Positions 54,154-63,970 of a DNA stretch of 64,000 bases are shown here, piece after piece. The first letter of the stretch is position 1. Every line of letters begins with the position of its first letter. The position numbers were made by a program, and so were the translations under genes. The stretch comes from Anaerolineaceae bacterium (GTDB taxonomy: Bacteria; Chloroflexota; Anaerolineae; Anaerolineales; Anaerolineaceae): assembly GCA_012839565.1 (NCBI GenBank), contig DUMZ01000005.1, positions 171,444 to 235,443 on the forward strand, read 5' to 3'. The notes under the pieces were generated by a model. It had not been told where the DNA came from. It did no database searches and saw only the letters and a program-made list of their open reading frames with translations.

Positions 54154-55304
54154 TTGAAATTCCTTATACGGTCAAAATTCTGGCAAGCGTTATCCTGGCT
54201 TTCCTGCTGTTAGGCATTGCCATCATCTTCATTAATAAAACCCGCAAGCGTCGCCAGCAAGACGCCACAGTGCGCGAACGCCAAAGTCGAAAGCCCTTTC
54301 CGCAATCTGCCACCTTGTCAGAAAACGCGCTTATTGCCAAACAAGGCGACCCGCAAAGCCGCGAGCAAATTATCCGCGACCACTATCGCGACTGGCTTGC
54401 GCGCTATCTCCTGCCAACTTACGATGCCCGTGGCGCTTTTGTGCGGGTGGGCGTTGAGCGCAAGCGTTTACGCTATCAAGTCAGCACCACCTCCCTGGCA
54501 CAAGGATTTGCTTTGCTGCAAAGTGTGCTTATCGGCGGAGATGACCTGGCCGCCTCCGACCGTTACGAGCGATTGTTGACCTTCGTGATAGCTTACCCCA
54601 GCAATCAAAGCGAAGACCTGTGTTCCTGGCACACCCTGCCCGATATGACCGCCCCACCAAAACTCGAATCTGACCCACACGCCGAAGCCTGGATTGCCTT
54701 CAGTCTTTTGATGGCAGAAAAACAATGGGGCCAAAGTGAAAACTTCGATTACAAACGCATGCTTGAGTATCGCTTAAGCGCGCTTTTGGAATTGCAACAA
54801 AGCATTGAAGCCAGTGACCACAAACGCGCCATCTACGCGCCTTTGTTCTTTGATGCCTTCGCGCGTCACTCAGACGCTGAAGCCTGGCAAAAAACAGCCC
54901 TGGACCTGCGCAAGGAACTGCTCGCGCATATCAAAGGCGCGGAACTTAGCGCAGATGGGTCTGCTGAAGAAGCCTGGCTGGCATTTAGCACCTTGCATGT
55001 TGGCCTGGCAGGACTTCTGCTGAAAGAGTCCAGCCACCAAAATCTGGCAAATCAGTTTGAAGGTCTGGTCTACAATGCCATAAAAACCCTGCCCGCGAAA
55101 CTTGAGCAAGCCGAAGAAGACGGACTTTCGCCACTGGCACTCCTGGCTTGCTGCGCGCCCCTGGCGATGTTGCAAAACGACCAGGATTTGCTTGAAAAAT
55201 ACTGGAATACACTCAGCACACACAAAAGCGCCCAACACGACGCCATCGGCGAAACCCTGCGCCTCCTCGCGCTGATGACTATGAACGGAAACTTTTGGGT
55301 TTAG
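54150..55304 (+). CDS. Hypothetical membrane-anchored protein
   Basis: ATGA overlap with the upstream stop; N-terminal TM then a soluble helical region. Confidence 0.65.
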   Translation: MIEIPYTVKILASVILAFLLLGIAIIFINKTRKRRQQDATVRERQSRKPFPQSATLSENALIAKQGDPQSREQIIRDHYRDWLARYLLPTYDARGAFVRVGVERKRLRYQVSTTSLAQGFALLQSVLIGGDDLAASDRYERLLTFVIAYPSNQSEDLCSWHTLPDMTAPPKLESDPHAEAWIAFSLLMAEKQWGQSENFDYKRMLEYRLSALLELQQSIEASDHKRAIYAPLFFDAFARHSDAEAWQKTALDLRKELLAHIKGAELSADGSAEEAWLAFSTLHVGLAGLLLKESSHQNLANQFEGLVYNAIKTLPAKLEQAEEDGLSPLALLACCAPLAMLQNDQDLLEKYWNTLSTHKSAQHDAIGETLRLLALMTMNGNFWV

Positions 55305-55372
55305 ACGATATAAGTCAAACAATCCGTGTAACTAATACCGTCATTTCCTACTATATTGCATTGAGCAAATTA

Positions 55373-55401
55373 TTGACGCACGGCGGGCGACGTGTTATTA
55401 T
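55373..55401 (+). promoter_or_regulatory. tRNA promoter
   Basis: TTGACG, 17-bp spacer, TATTAT ending 12 nt before the tRNA 5' end. Confidence 0.75.
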
Positions 55402-55413
55402 TTTTTGCACCTT

Positions 55414-55486
55414 GCCCCCATCGTCTAGCGGCCTAGGACGTGGCCCTCTCAAGGCCAAAACCGGGATTCGAATTCCCGTGGGGGCA
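55414..55486 (+). tRNA. tRNA-Glu(CTC)
   Basis: Cloverleaf fits: acceptor GCCCCCA/TGGGGGC, anticodon stem TGGCC/GGCCA with loop CTCTCAA, T arm CGGGA-TTCGAAT-TCCCG. CCA is not encoded. Confidence 0.93.
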
Positions 55487-55493
55487 CAAATTC

Positions 55494-55527
55494 AAATGGA
55501 GAGCGTAACGAATGCTCCCCATTTTTG
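55494..55527 (+). terminator. Terminator after tRNA-Glu
   Basis: AAATGG-a-GAGC...GCTC-c-CCATTTTT. Confidence 0.65.
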
Positions 55528-55546
55528 TTATGTAAATGTGAGTAAA

Positions 55547-56629
55547 ATGATTAAATACCCCCGCTATCGCATTCGTCGCGCCATTCTAGATGGTATCGGC
55601 AAAGCCCTCATAGGTCTTTTAACCAACGTTAATATTGAAGGCCTTGAAAACATTCCCAAAACCGGCCCCGTAATTCTTGCTGGTAATCATGTTGAAAGCC
55701 TTGAATCAGCTTTTCAAGCTTTATATCCAAAACGTGTTGTTGAACCCATCGGCGCCGGCGACATCCCCTTTGACAGAGGTTTGGATAAATTTGTCAATCT
55801 TTATGGTTTCATTGCGGTTGACCGTGGAACGGTTGATCGCGCCGCCATGCGCGAAGCACAATCTGTGCTAGAACAGGGAGCTGCTTTGGGTATTTTCCCT
55901 GAAGGCGGTACCTGGCGACCCGCCAAGATGCCCGCGCAAATTGGTGTGGCTTTGCTCAGCGAGCGCGGAAAGGCACCTGTTGTACCGATCGGTTACAGTG
56001 GCTTTATCGGTGCCGTCAAAGCTGCTTTGAAGTTTCAACGCCCAAAACTAACCATGCGCGTTGGCAAACCCATTCCAGCTTTGGTCATTGACCCAAACGG
56101 CGCGCCTGTCAAAGAACAAATGCAAGCCTATGCCGATAAGGTTATGGACGAAGTGCACGCGCTCTTGGACGAAGCGGAACACAACATTATGCCCGAACGC
56201 GAAATTTTGCAGTTTACCATTCGCCGTGGAAAAGATGGCGATAAACTTCAAGAGTTGGAACCTGTCCAGGGTGGTGAAGCATTTGTAAGTTTAATTAATA
56301 CCAAAGTCATCCTCGATACACTTGCTCTTAGTCTAAAATTACCAACCCAGCCCTTTTACCCGGGGCAGGAAAGCATCACTGCTAGCAGCTTCATCGAAGC
56401 GATTAACGCGACTTTAACGTATCTCGAAGAAAAGCCCACTTTCTTCACCTACCGTATGGGACAGGAAATGGGCGAGCAAATCCCTGGTGTTTTGGAAAAA
56501 CTAAGACAGTTAGTTATCGAAAGCAAAGACCTGGGGCAGGATCTCATTTTGGATGGCTATGTTGAAGCTTTTTACCTGAATGGCGAAGAACGCCAAACGC
56601 ATCATATTTTCAAGATTGTAGCCGACTAA
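55547..56629 (+). CDS. PlsC-like 1-acyl-glycerol-3-phosphate acyltransferase
   Basis: GPVILAGNHVESLESAF and GIFPEGGTWRPAKMPAQIGVALLS. Start moved to ATG 55547, because the listed ORF reads through the tRNA. Confidence 0.82.
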   Translation: MIKYPRYRIRRAILDGIGKALIGLLTNVNIEGLENIPKTGPVILAGNHVESLESAFQALYPKRVVEPIGAGDIPFDRGLDKFVNLYGFIAVDRGTVDRAAMREAQSVLEQGAALGIFPEGGTWRPAKMPAQIGVALLSERGKAPVVPIGYSGFIGAVKAALKFQRPKLTMRVGKPIPALVIDPNGAPVKEQMQAYADKVMDEVHALLDEAEHNIMPEREILQFTIRRGKDGDKLQELEPVQGGEAFVSLINTKVILDTLALSLKLPTQPFYPGQESITASSFIEAINATLTYLEEKPTFFTYRMGQEMGEQIPGVLEKLRQLVIESKDLGQDLILDGYVEAFYLNGEERQTHHIFKIVAD

Positions 56630-56657
56630 CAGCCAAAGAACTTACCAACAAAAGAAA

Positions 56658-58385
56658 CTAAGCGGGCTTTGGCTCGCTTTTTTTGATATCTTTTACATTC
56701 AGCTGCACATTGCGCATGCCCATATACTCATTGATTTCGACCGTATAGGCGATGTCGATATAGTCCGGCATGTTATTTACCCAATGTCCTTGCCGGAAAG
56801 CAATCGCATCGAATTCCTGTTGGCCATCACGCACACTAAACTTCAGATGCGCCCCATTACCCACCGTGCGCACCCGCAAAGCCTGGCAATGATGGCTGCT
56901 AAAAAGCGCGTCTGGGTTCTTGTGCCCGGTTGGTTCCAGTTGCGCTACATCGTTGAGAATGCCCGGTATATGTTCCGGTTTCAGACGCGCAAGGTCAATA
57001 TCATAATCAATGCGCAAAATGGGCAGGAGCGTCATATCTCCCAGTTTTTCTGTCGCCACCTGGTTAATGCGCTCCACAAAAGCATCAACGTTCTCCAGTT
57101 TAAGCGTCAGTCCGGCTGCCATGGCATGTCCGCCATGCTTTTCGAGTAAATCTTCGCATTCCTTTAAAGTTTCGTGGATGTTTAACTCTTCAATGGAACG
57201 GGCGGAAGCGACGATTTTATCGCCTTCAATGTGCCCGACAATAGCAGGTTTATAAAGCGATTCAACAATTCTTCCCGCTGCCAGGCCCACCAGACCTTGA
57301 TTGAAATCTTCTGATGCCACGAAGATAACTTTGAAATCCTCGTCCGAAGCCAAAGCTTCCTGAACGGCGATTTCTTCAATTTCATTAAGCAAATTTTTGC
57401 GTTCCTGGTTTTTATTGTCCAGGTCCTGAGCAAGGCGCGCCGCCTCAAACAGTTCCTGCGTGACCAAAAGTTCAAACGCTGCCATCGCGGAATCCATGCG
57501 TCCCGCCGCATTCAAGCGGGGTCCAATGCCAAAACCGAGATGTCCGGCATTGAGTTGGTCAAGCTTGATGCCCGCCACCTGGCTAAGCGAAAACAAACCC
57601 TGACGCGGATGCATGCGCATGAGTGCCAGACCACGTTTTACCAAAGAGCGGTTTTCGCCGTTTAGTTCAGCCACATCGACAACGGTGCCAATCGCCACCA
57701 GGTCAAGCCACTGGTCAGGGTCAATTTCCGGGTTTGGATAGCGTTGCAAATAAGCCACAACCAGCTTCCAGGCGATGCCCACGCCAGCCAGTTCTTTGTA
57801 AGGATACGGGTCGGTGGGACGATGCGGATTGATAATTGCCGCGGCATCAGGCAAAACCTCCGGCACCTGATGATGGTCGGTGATAATCACGCGCATTCCC
57901 AGTTCGCTGGCACGGGCGACCTCAGCCACGGAACTGATGCCACAGTCAACGGTAATTAACAGTTTCACGCCTTCATCAGCCAGTTGTTCAATGGCCTCGA
58001 GATTAAGCCCATAGCCTTCATCAAAGCGGTTTGGGATATAAACCCGCGCGTCCAGACCCAACTGCGCCAAAAATTCATATAAGATAGCTGACGATGTCAC
58101 CCCATCGGCATCATAATCACCATAGATGGCGATCTTTTGCCCGGACTGAATAGCGTCATGCAAGACTTCAACCGCTTCATGCATTCCCAGCATCTGAAAC
58201 GGGTCAGGATTAGTAGGTGAGTCGCCGGAAATATAAGCCAAAGCGGCCTCGTTGCTTTCAATACCCCGGTTGTAAAGCAATTGTCTTAAAAATGGAGAGA
58301 CATCAGGCATTTGGCGACTGATGTTCGGCGGGATAAGCGGTGAAGTAATCCATCTTTTAGCTAACTGTCGGGGTGTCTTTGGCAT
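56658..58385 (-). CDS. recJ: Single-stranded-DNA-specific exonuclease RecJ
   Basis: IAIYGDYDADGVTSSAIL, TVDCGISS, ITDHHQVPEVLPDAAAIINPHR and KHGGHAMAAGL. Confidence 0.96.
   Translation of the reverse strand: MPKTPRQLAKRWITSPLIPPNISRQMPDVSPFLRQLLYNRGIESNEAALAYISGDSPTNPDPFQMLGMHEAVEVLHDAIQSGQKIAIYGDYDADGVTSSAILYEFLAQLGLDARVYIPNRFDEGYGLNLEAIEQLADEGVKLLITVDCGISSVAEVARASELGMRVIITDHHQVPEVLPDAAAIINPHRPTDPYPYKELAGVGIAWKLVVAYLQRYPNPEIDPDQWLDLVAIGTVVDVAELNGENRSLVKRGLALMRMHPRQGLFSLSQVAGIKLDQLNAGHLGFGIGPRLNAAGRMDSAMAAFELLVTQELFEAARLAQDLDNKNQERKNLLNEIEEIAVQEALASDEDFKVIFVASEDFNQGLVGLAAGRIVESLYKPAIVGHIEGDKIVASARSIEELNIHETLKECEDLLEKHGGHAMAAGLTLKLENVDAFVERINQVATEKLGDMTLLPILRIDYDIDLARLKPEHIPGILNDVAQLEPTGHKNPDALFSSHHCQALRVRTVGNGAHLKFSVRDGQQEFDAIAFRQGHWVNNMPDYIDIAYTVEINEYMGMRNVQLNVKDIKKSEPKPA
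56660..56684 (+). terminator. Terminator for the plsC-like gene, overlapping the recJ 3' end
   Basis: AAGCGGGC-tttg-GCTCGCTTTTTTTG. Confidence 0.7.
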
Positions 58386-58558
58386 TGTGTTTTCCTTGGT
58401 TTTTCTCTATTCTACCTTTTTATCTTCGCTTTTCAAAAACATCCTGCAAAAGCTGATGATAAAAGGTCTAAGGACATAATGAAACCAAATAATTTTATTA
58501 CTTGTTTATGTACTGGCAATATTGCGACAGAACAGGGCATGTGTTGTAAAATTAGTGC

Positions 58559-59527
58559 ATGGAAGATACAACTAAAAATCACCAAACAATTCATACTGAC
58601 GTGCTGGACAGCCCCGAAGTACGCCAGGCCCGCGCCACTGGCGCGCCTATCGTTGCCCTTGAGTCAACCGTCATTACTCATGGTTTGCCCCAGGGAGAAA
58701 ACCTAAAACTTGCCCGGGCGATGGAAAAGACCGTCATTGAAAACGGTGCGATACCTGCCACAGTCGCCGTCATCGACGGACGCATTCGCCTGGGTATCAC
58801 CAACGAAGAACTCGAAGCGCTTGCCGTACACCCCAATCCGCGTAAAGTGAGCATCCGCGATTTTGGCTACACCCTGTCAAAAGGCATAAGTGGCGGCACG
58901 ACCGTAGCAGCCACAGCGTTTGTTGCCCACAAGCAAGGAGTGCGGGTCTTCGCGACAGGTGGCATCGGTGGCGTGCACCGTCAAGCCCCATTTGACGTCT
59001 CCACCGACCTCAACCAGATTGCCAAAACCCCGCTGTTGGTCGTTTGTGCCGGCATGAAAGCCATCCTGGATTTACCGTCCACAATGGAGTATCTCGAAAC
59101 CCAGGGCGTGCCCGTTATCGGTTACCAAACCGATGAACTCCCCGCTTTCTATTCCCGCAGCAGTGGCATTCGCCTGAACCAACGCGCTGACAGTCCGCTT
59201 GAAGTCGCGCGAATTGCTTACGCACACTGGTCACTGGGCTTCAGGCAAGGTATTGTCCTTACCGTTCCTGTGCCAGAAAAAGACGCCATCGCGCGTGAAG
59301 AGATGGAAGGCTGGATTGATGACGCGCTCATTGAAGCGCAGCATGCGGGCATTTTGGGCAACGCGGTAACGCCATTCCTGTTGGACAAAGTCAGCCAACT
59401 TAGTGGCGGGCGCAGTATGCACAGTAATATCGCTCTGCTCCTCAATAACGCGATGGTGGCAAGTCAGGTTGCACGCGAGCTAAACACACTTTTGCGCCAC
59501 GAAGAAAGTCAGCTTCAGCTTAGTTAG
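58559..59527 (+). CDS. psuG: Pseudouridine-5'-phosphate glycosidase
   Basis: IVALESTVITHGLPQGENLKLA, VFATGGIGGVHR and NQRADSPLEVARI. Confidence 0.95.
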   Translation: MEDTTKNHQTIHTDVLDSPEVRQARATGAPIVALESTVITHGLPQGENLKLARAMEKTVIENGAIPATVAVIDGRIRLGITNEELEALAVHPNPRKVSIRDFGYTLSKGISGGTTVAATAFVAHKQGVRVFATGGIGGVHRQAPFDVSTDLNQIAKTPLLVVCAGMKAILDLPSTMEYLETQGVPVIGYQTDELPAFYSRSSGIRLNQRADSPLEVARIAYAHWSLGFRQGIVLTVPVPEKDAIAREEMEGWIDDALIEAQHAGILGNAVTPFLLDKVSQLSGGRSMHSNIALLLNNAMVASQVARELNTLLRHEESQLQLS

Positions 59528-59574
59528 GCTTTCTGGCTATAAATCAATGTTGACAGTATCGGATTAGGTGACAA

Positions 59575-60435
59575 TCAGGGCGTATTCGTTGGCCAGGGCG
59601 TAGACGTGCGCGTTGGCGTTGATGTTGGCAAGGCGGTATTCGTTGGTGTCGCAGTTTGGGTTGGGGTGATTGTTGGCGTGCTTGTGGGTGGCGTGCCCAG
59701 GACAGTGAAACTCGCCGACCTGACCCAACCATGCCCCACAAAAAACAGCAGGCGATAAGCCCCTGGTTTCCACTTGCTGGGTTCAAGTTCCAGCTTCGCC
59801 ACGCCATAGCCCCCACTTCCGCCCTGCCAGCGACCCGTATGTGACTGGATGAGATCACCATCACGGTACCAAAGTTCAGTCCACTGCACGCCTTCGTCCA
59901 TCATGTTGTAACTGTAACAGGCATAAATCGTTTCCAGCGGGTTCTCAAATTCTGTTGCCGGGTCAATCGGCTGCAAACCATCATCAATTTCCCGTGCGAA
60001 GACAATGCCACTCAAAGCATAATTATCACCTGGGGTGATAATCGACTCAAACTGAGACGCAATATCATCTGGCACAGACGGGGTATTCGTGACCGATGGG
60101 GTGTTGGTGATGGTTGGCGTAAGCGTGATGGTGGGCGTTAGCGTAATCGTTGGTGTCAGGGTGATGGTAGGTGTCAGTGATGGCGTCAAACTGGGTGGAA
60201 AATAGGTGTACATAACGCCTTCACCATAGCGAAAATTCAAATAGGCGAAAGCAAAAAGTGCCAAAGCACCAATAATCAAGCGAATGCCCAACTCAATTTG
60301 ATGACGACGCTTGGTGAAAAAAGAGAGTTTCCGACCTTCGACAATCGTTCTTCGGGCACGAGACGCTGTTGCAAGCCCCGCCACGACAGCCAGGATGCTG
60401 ATGGTCATTATCGTCGAACGAATGTCGATGTTCAT
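59575..60435 (-). CDS. Hypothetical membrane-anchored protein with TPTITL repeats
   Basis: Start set at 60435 (MNIDIRSTIMTISILAVVAGLA), since the longer ORF overlaps the FemAB CDS. TM segment then (TPTITL)n. Confidence 0.65.
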   Translation of the reverse strand: MNIDIRSTIMTISILAVVAGLATASRARRTIVEGRKLSFFTKRRHQIELGIRLIIGALALFAFAYLNFRYGEGVMYTYFPPSLTPSLTPTITLTPTITLTPTITLTPTITNTPSVTNTPSVPDDIASQFESIITPGDNYALSGIVFAREIDDGLQPIDPATEFENPLETIYACYSYNMMDEGVQWTELWYRDGDLIQSHTGRWQGGSGGYGVAKLELEPSKWKPGAYRLLFFVGHGWVRSASFTVLGTPPTSTPTITPTQTATPTNTALPTSTPTRTSTPWPTNTP

Positions 60436-60500
60436 GGTCTGATTATAGCATTGCTGCCAGGGTCTGGAAAAGCTGAAAAAATAGCGTTCGGCTTTAAAAA

Positions 60501-61607
60501 TTATTCGTTGAGTGATTCTCTCGTGGCTTGCTTGCCACGCCGGCGCATAATGTCCAGCAAACGTGGCAAAACCTTCGTGTAAAGATTGTAGAGCAAGGGT
60601 CTGGCCAAAAAATCCCAGGCACCAATGTGTCGCGCGGTTGTGCCGTTGAAGCCTTCTTTGAAACGGTAAACACCCCAAAGACTGTCGCTTTCGTCGAAGA
60701 CATCCGGCGCGCCCCACATATCGTAACTTTCGCAACCCAGCTGTTTGGAAAGTTTTATCGCTTCCCATTGCAAAAGGTAATTTGGCATCAACTCCCGATA
60801 TTTGTCAGTAGACATACCATACATATACCGTGCCACACCGTTAAAGTGAAAGATAAACAGTCCCGCCACCGCTTCACCTTCAACTTCGGCGATAAGCGCG
60901 TGGCACATATCAGCTTCCACAAAACTTTCCCAAAGCTCCAGATAGTAATCTTCTCCGCGGATAACAAAATCATCGCGTAAGGCGGTATACGCGTAAGTCT
61001 GATAAAGCATGGGTAAGTCAGCCAAACTTGCCTGACGCACACTTACACCACGTCGCGTGGCAAGCCGAATGTTGTAGCGTGTTTTTTGTTTCATCGCGGC
61101 AAGGATTTCTTCTTCATCGCGCGTCAAATCGATAAAAACAGTGTTACGAAATTGAATCTGGTCTTGCGAAAACAACCAGTTCCGTCCCTTGAGTTCGTTT
61201 TCAAACTCAACACCTAATGCTGATACTGTTTCATCTTCTGCGCCAGGAACACCGGTACCTAAAAGCACATCAGGGTCGATTTTGAGAAAGATAGCTTTCT
61301 GATCGCGCGCGTAGTTCTGCAAATCGTCTAAAACCCGTTCGCGTAAGGCTTTGTTCGCCCAGTTAAGGTTCGGACCCTTGGGACAATATAAAACACGCAG
61401 GCGGAGAAAGCCAAGTTTGAGTTCCCGTCTCAAAAAAAGCGCGCAGGCTTCAATATTTTGAGCTTCGTTATACCAAACAAAGGTTTCGGGCGTCCAGCCG
61501 TTGCGGATTTTTGACGCGCCCCATTCCCAGGTCTGTAAAATATGCGCCTCAGGGAACTGCAACAAAAGCTGGTTCCACTCACTTGGCGTCGTCTTAAAGG
61601 CTTGCAT
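60501..61607 (-). CDS. FemAB-like peptidoglycan bridge/GNAT aminoacyltransferase
   Basis: HILQTWEWGASKIRNGW, MKQKTRYNIRLATRRGVSV and YLLQWEAIKLSKQLGCESYDMWGAPD. Confidence 0.88.
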   Translation of the reverse strand: MQAFKTTPSEWNQLLLQFPEAHILQTWEWGASKIRNGWTPETFVWYNEAQNIEACALFLRRELKLGFLRLRVLYCPKGPNLNWANKALRERVLDDLQNYARDQKAIFLKIDPDVLLGTGVPGAEDETVSALGVEFENELKGRNWLFSQDQIQFRNTVFIDLTRDEEEILAAMKQKTRYNIRLATRRGVSVRQASLADLPMLYQTYAYTALRDDFVIRGEDYYLELWESFVEADMCHALIAEVEGEAVAGLFIFHFNGVARYMYGMSTDKYRELMPNYLLQWEAIKLSKQLGCESYDMWGAPDVFDESDSLWGVYRFKEGFNGTTARHIGAWDFLARPLLYNLYTKVLPRLLDIMRRRGKQATRESLNE

Positions 61608-62574
61608 TTTCGCCACCTGTCCGCTTATTTCTAAGCCAGCGATAAGCTTTGTACAAGAGGGGTTTAAAGACCTTAACATAAGCTGGTGCGGAACGCTTCA
61701 CTTCACCACCAAAGCCGCGTTTGAAGCGATAAACACCCCATAAGCCATCCGAACGTAACATAAATTGTTCTTCAAGCTCGTCTTCATCAGCATCAGGAAT
61801 GCCCCACATATCATACAGTGTGGCACCGTGGACCTTGGCATAACGCATGGCTTCCCATTGCAAGAGATAGGTAGGCATCAGATTACGATGCTTGTCATTT
61901 GACGCGCCATAAAAATACCAGGCACGCTGCCCATATAAAAAGAGCATCAAATAGGCCAGTGATTCACCTTCATACGATGCCCGCAAAAGCACACACTGAC
62001 CTTTTGGTTCAAAGATTTCAAACGCATTTTGGTAATAAGGCAGACTGTGTAGCGCAAAACCATCCCGTCCGCTGGTGATAAGCATCTGCTCGTAGAAATC
62101 ATCCAGGTCGTGGCTCGTTTCAACCTTGATGCCCTTGCGTTCAGCCAGGCGAATGTTATAGCGGGTTTTTTGTTTCATTGTCGCTAGAATAGTCGTTTCT
62201 TCCGAACTGATATCAATCAGAATCGTGCCACGTGGTTGTATTGTTGCTTCGTCTTTTATGTAATTTGGAAAGACACTGTCTAAACCAGCAGTGTCATAAG
62301 GCTCGTCAAGGTCAGGTTCAATTTGCAGGAAAACCGCGTTGCGCTGACGACATTCAGTTTCAATTTTGGGCAACAATCGCGTCCATTCTTCACCAATGCC
62401 CGCTTTCGGCACATAAGCTACCGAAAGTCCAAGAGGCAAGCGCTTGAACAGCACCAGTGCCGACTCTTGCCCGCTATGTAAGCGGACTGGTTCCCATCCA
62501 TAGCGCGCCTTAAATTCGCCCCAGCTATCGGTTTGCAGAATATGCTGGCTGGCAGGAAAAGCAGAAAATGTCAC
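61594..62574 (-). CDS. FemAB-like peptidoglycan bridge/GNAT aminoacyltransferase (paralog)
   Basis: HILQTDSWGEFKARYGW, MKQKTRYNIRLAERKGIKV and YLLQWEAMRYAKVHGATLYDMWGIPD. Confidence 0.88.
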   Translation of the reverse strand: MTFSAFPASQHILQTDSWGEFKARYGWEPVRLHSGQESALVLFKRLPLGLSVAYVPKAGIGEEWTRLLPKIETECRQRNAVFLQIEPDLDEPYDTAGLDSVFPNYIKDEATIQPRGTILIDISSEETTILATMKQKTRYNIRLAERKGIKVETSHDLDDFYEQMLITSGRDGFALHSLPYYQNAFEIFEPKGQCVLLRASYEGESLAYLMLFLYGQRAWYFYGASNDKHRNLMPTYLLQWEAMRYAKVHGATLYDMWGIPDADEDELEEQFMLRSDGLWGVYRFKRGFGGEVKRSAPAYVKVFKPLLYKAYRWLRNKRTGGENASL

Positions 62575-62575
62575 T

Positions 62576-63970
62576 TTAGCGCCCTTTTAAGCCCAAAACC
62601 GAGCCGACAGTACGCAAAAGAATTGTAATGTCCATCCAAATTGTGGCATGAGAAATATAGTAAAGGTCATACTCAAGTTTAAGCGATGTCTCTTCAACGG
62701 TTTCGGCATAGCCTTGATGTATCTGCGCCCAGCCCGTGATGCCCGGTTTGACCAACATTCGCGTCCGGTAGAAAGGCACTTCGCTCTGGAAAACCTGTAC
62801 CAGCTCACTGCGTTCAGGTCGTGGCCCCACAAAGCTCATCTCGCCTTTCAGAACATTAATCACCTGGGGCAACTCATCTAAGTGTGTCTTGCGCAGCAAT
62901 TTACCAAACTTGGTAATGCGCGGATCTTTTTCTGCAGTTACCAGGGCAGCATCATCATCCGAATTATGCTTGCGCATCGTTGGGAATTTATAGATTGTAT
63001 ACGGTTTTCCACCCCGGCCAAGGCGTTCTTGCTTAAAGATAATGGGTATATTTCCTTCAATTAAAAGGCCAAGCGCAATAACCGGAAAAACAACAGCTAA
63101 GCCAATAAGACCAAGCCCAGCTAAAAACAAGTCCAGCAAACGTTTAAAAATACGATAAAAGCCACTGTTGGGTTTTCGGTCCAAAAACGACCTTATTACC
63201 CAATCCGGTTGCAGCAAATCGATGGGAACCCGGCCCGTAATACCCTCATAAGCATCTTGCATGGTGGTTAGTTGAAGTCCGGCTTCTTGTGCGTCCAGAA
63301 TGGTATGAAGCATGCCTGGATTCAATTCATGAGTAATAGCTAAGATAAAATCACTTACGCCCAGTCTTTCGGTAATGGATTCCATTGTCTTATGATCGCC
63401 CAAAACCGGAATACCTTCTATGCGGGTATTCAGTTTGAGTGGGTCATCATCAATTAAGCCAATTAGATTGAAAGGTTTTGGATCTGTCTTATTTATTTCA
63501 CGAATAAGTTCTGTGCCTGCTTTACCCGCGCCGATAATCAGGACCCGGTTTTGTTGACTTGCCGCCTTGAACATACGGATAAAAATCAAACGCCAAACAA
63601 GGGTCAACATTGCAGTAATAATAATAAAAATTGCCACACCCACTCTTGGTAAAGACATCGGTGGCACCAGAAAATAAACTATTAAATAAATCGCTACAGC
63701 AATTGCCAGCGCGATAATAACACCTTTCAAAGTGGATTTAAATTTGCCGGCTTTGCCCAAATCATAGGTATCAACTAGCAGGACAATCCAAATAATGGGC
63801 AGAAAGTAAAACCAGGTATCTACACGATCTCGAAAGAAAGCGGCTGAGAAATCGAGCGAGTCTATTTGCGCCCAAATAAACAAAGACAAAAACAGAGCAA
63901 TTGTTGCGGCTAAAAAATCACCAAAAATTTTAGGAGTCTTAATATGGAAGCCCGACAACATAACGATCAT
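62576..63970 (-). CDS. Undecaprenyl-phosphate sugar phosphotransferase (bacterial sugar transferase family)
   Basis: Several TMs, Rossmann-like RVLIIGAGKAGTELIREI, and C-terminal FVGPRPERSELV...YRTRMLVKPGITGWAQI. Confidence 0.93.
   Translation of the reverse strand: MIVMLSGFHIKTPKIFGDFLAATIALFLSLFIWAQIDSLDFSAAFFRDRVDTWFYFLPIIWIVLLVDTYDLGKAGKFKSTLKGVIIALAIAVAIYLIVYFLVPPMSLPRVGVAIFIIITAMLTLVWRLIFIRMFKAASQQNRVLIIGAGKAGTELIREINKTDPKPFNLIGLIDDDPLKLNTRIEGIPVLGDHKTMESITERLGVSDFILAITHELNPGMLHTILDAQEAGLQLTTMQDAYEGITGRVPIDLLQPDWVIRSFLDRKPNSGFYRIFKRLLDLFLAGLGLIGLAVVFPVIALGLLIEGNIPIIFKQERLGRGGKPYTIYKFPTMRKHNSDDDAALVTAEKDPRITKFGKLLRKTHLDELPQVINVLKGEMSFVGPRPERSELVQVFQSEVPFYRTRMLVKPGITGWAQIHQGYAETVEETSLKLEYDLYYISHATIWMDITILLRTVGSVLGLKGR

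Noticed and set aside
53777-54157. Alternative-frame ORFs over the ygiQ tandem repeats
   Set aside because: A 63-bp repeat keeps all frames open; these are by-products of the repeat.
55295-55546. 5' part of ORF 55295..56629 as coding
   Set aside because: It reads through a well-formed tRNA-Glu, its promoter-proximal leader and its terminator. The natural acyltransferase start is ATG 55547.
60436-60768. N-terminal 111 aa of ORF 59575..60768
   Set aside because: Overlaps the FemAB CDS in another frame with non-protein-like composition; a TM-anchored start at 60435 is more plausible.
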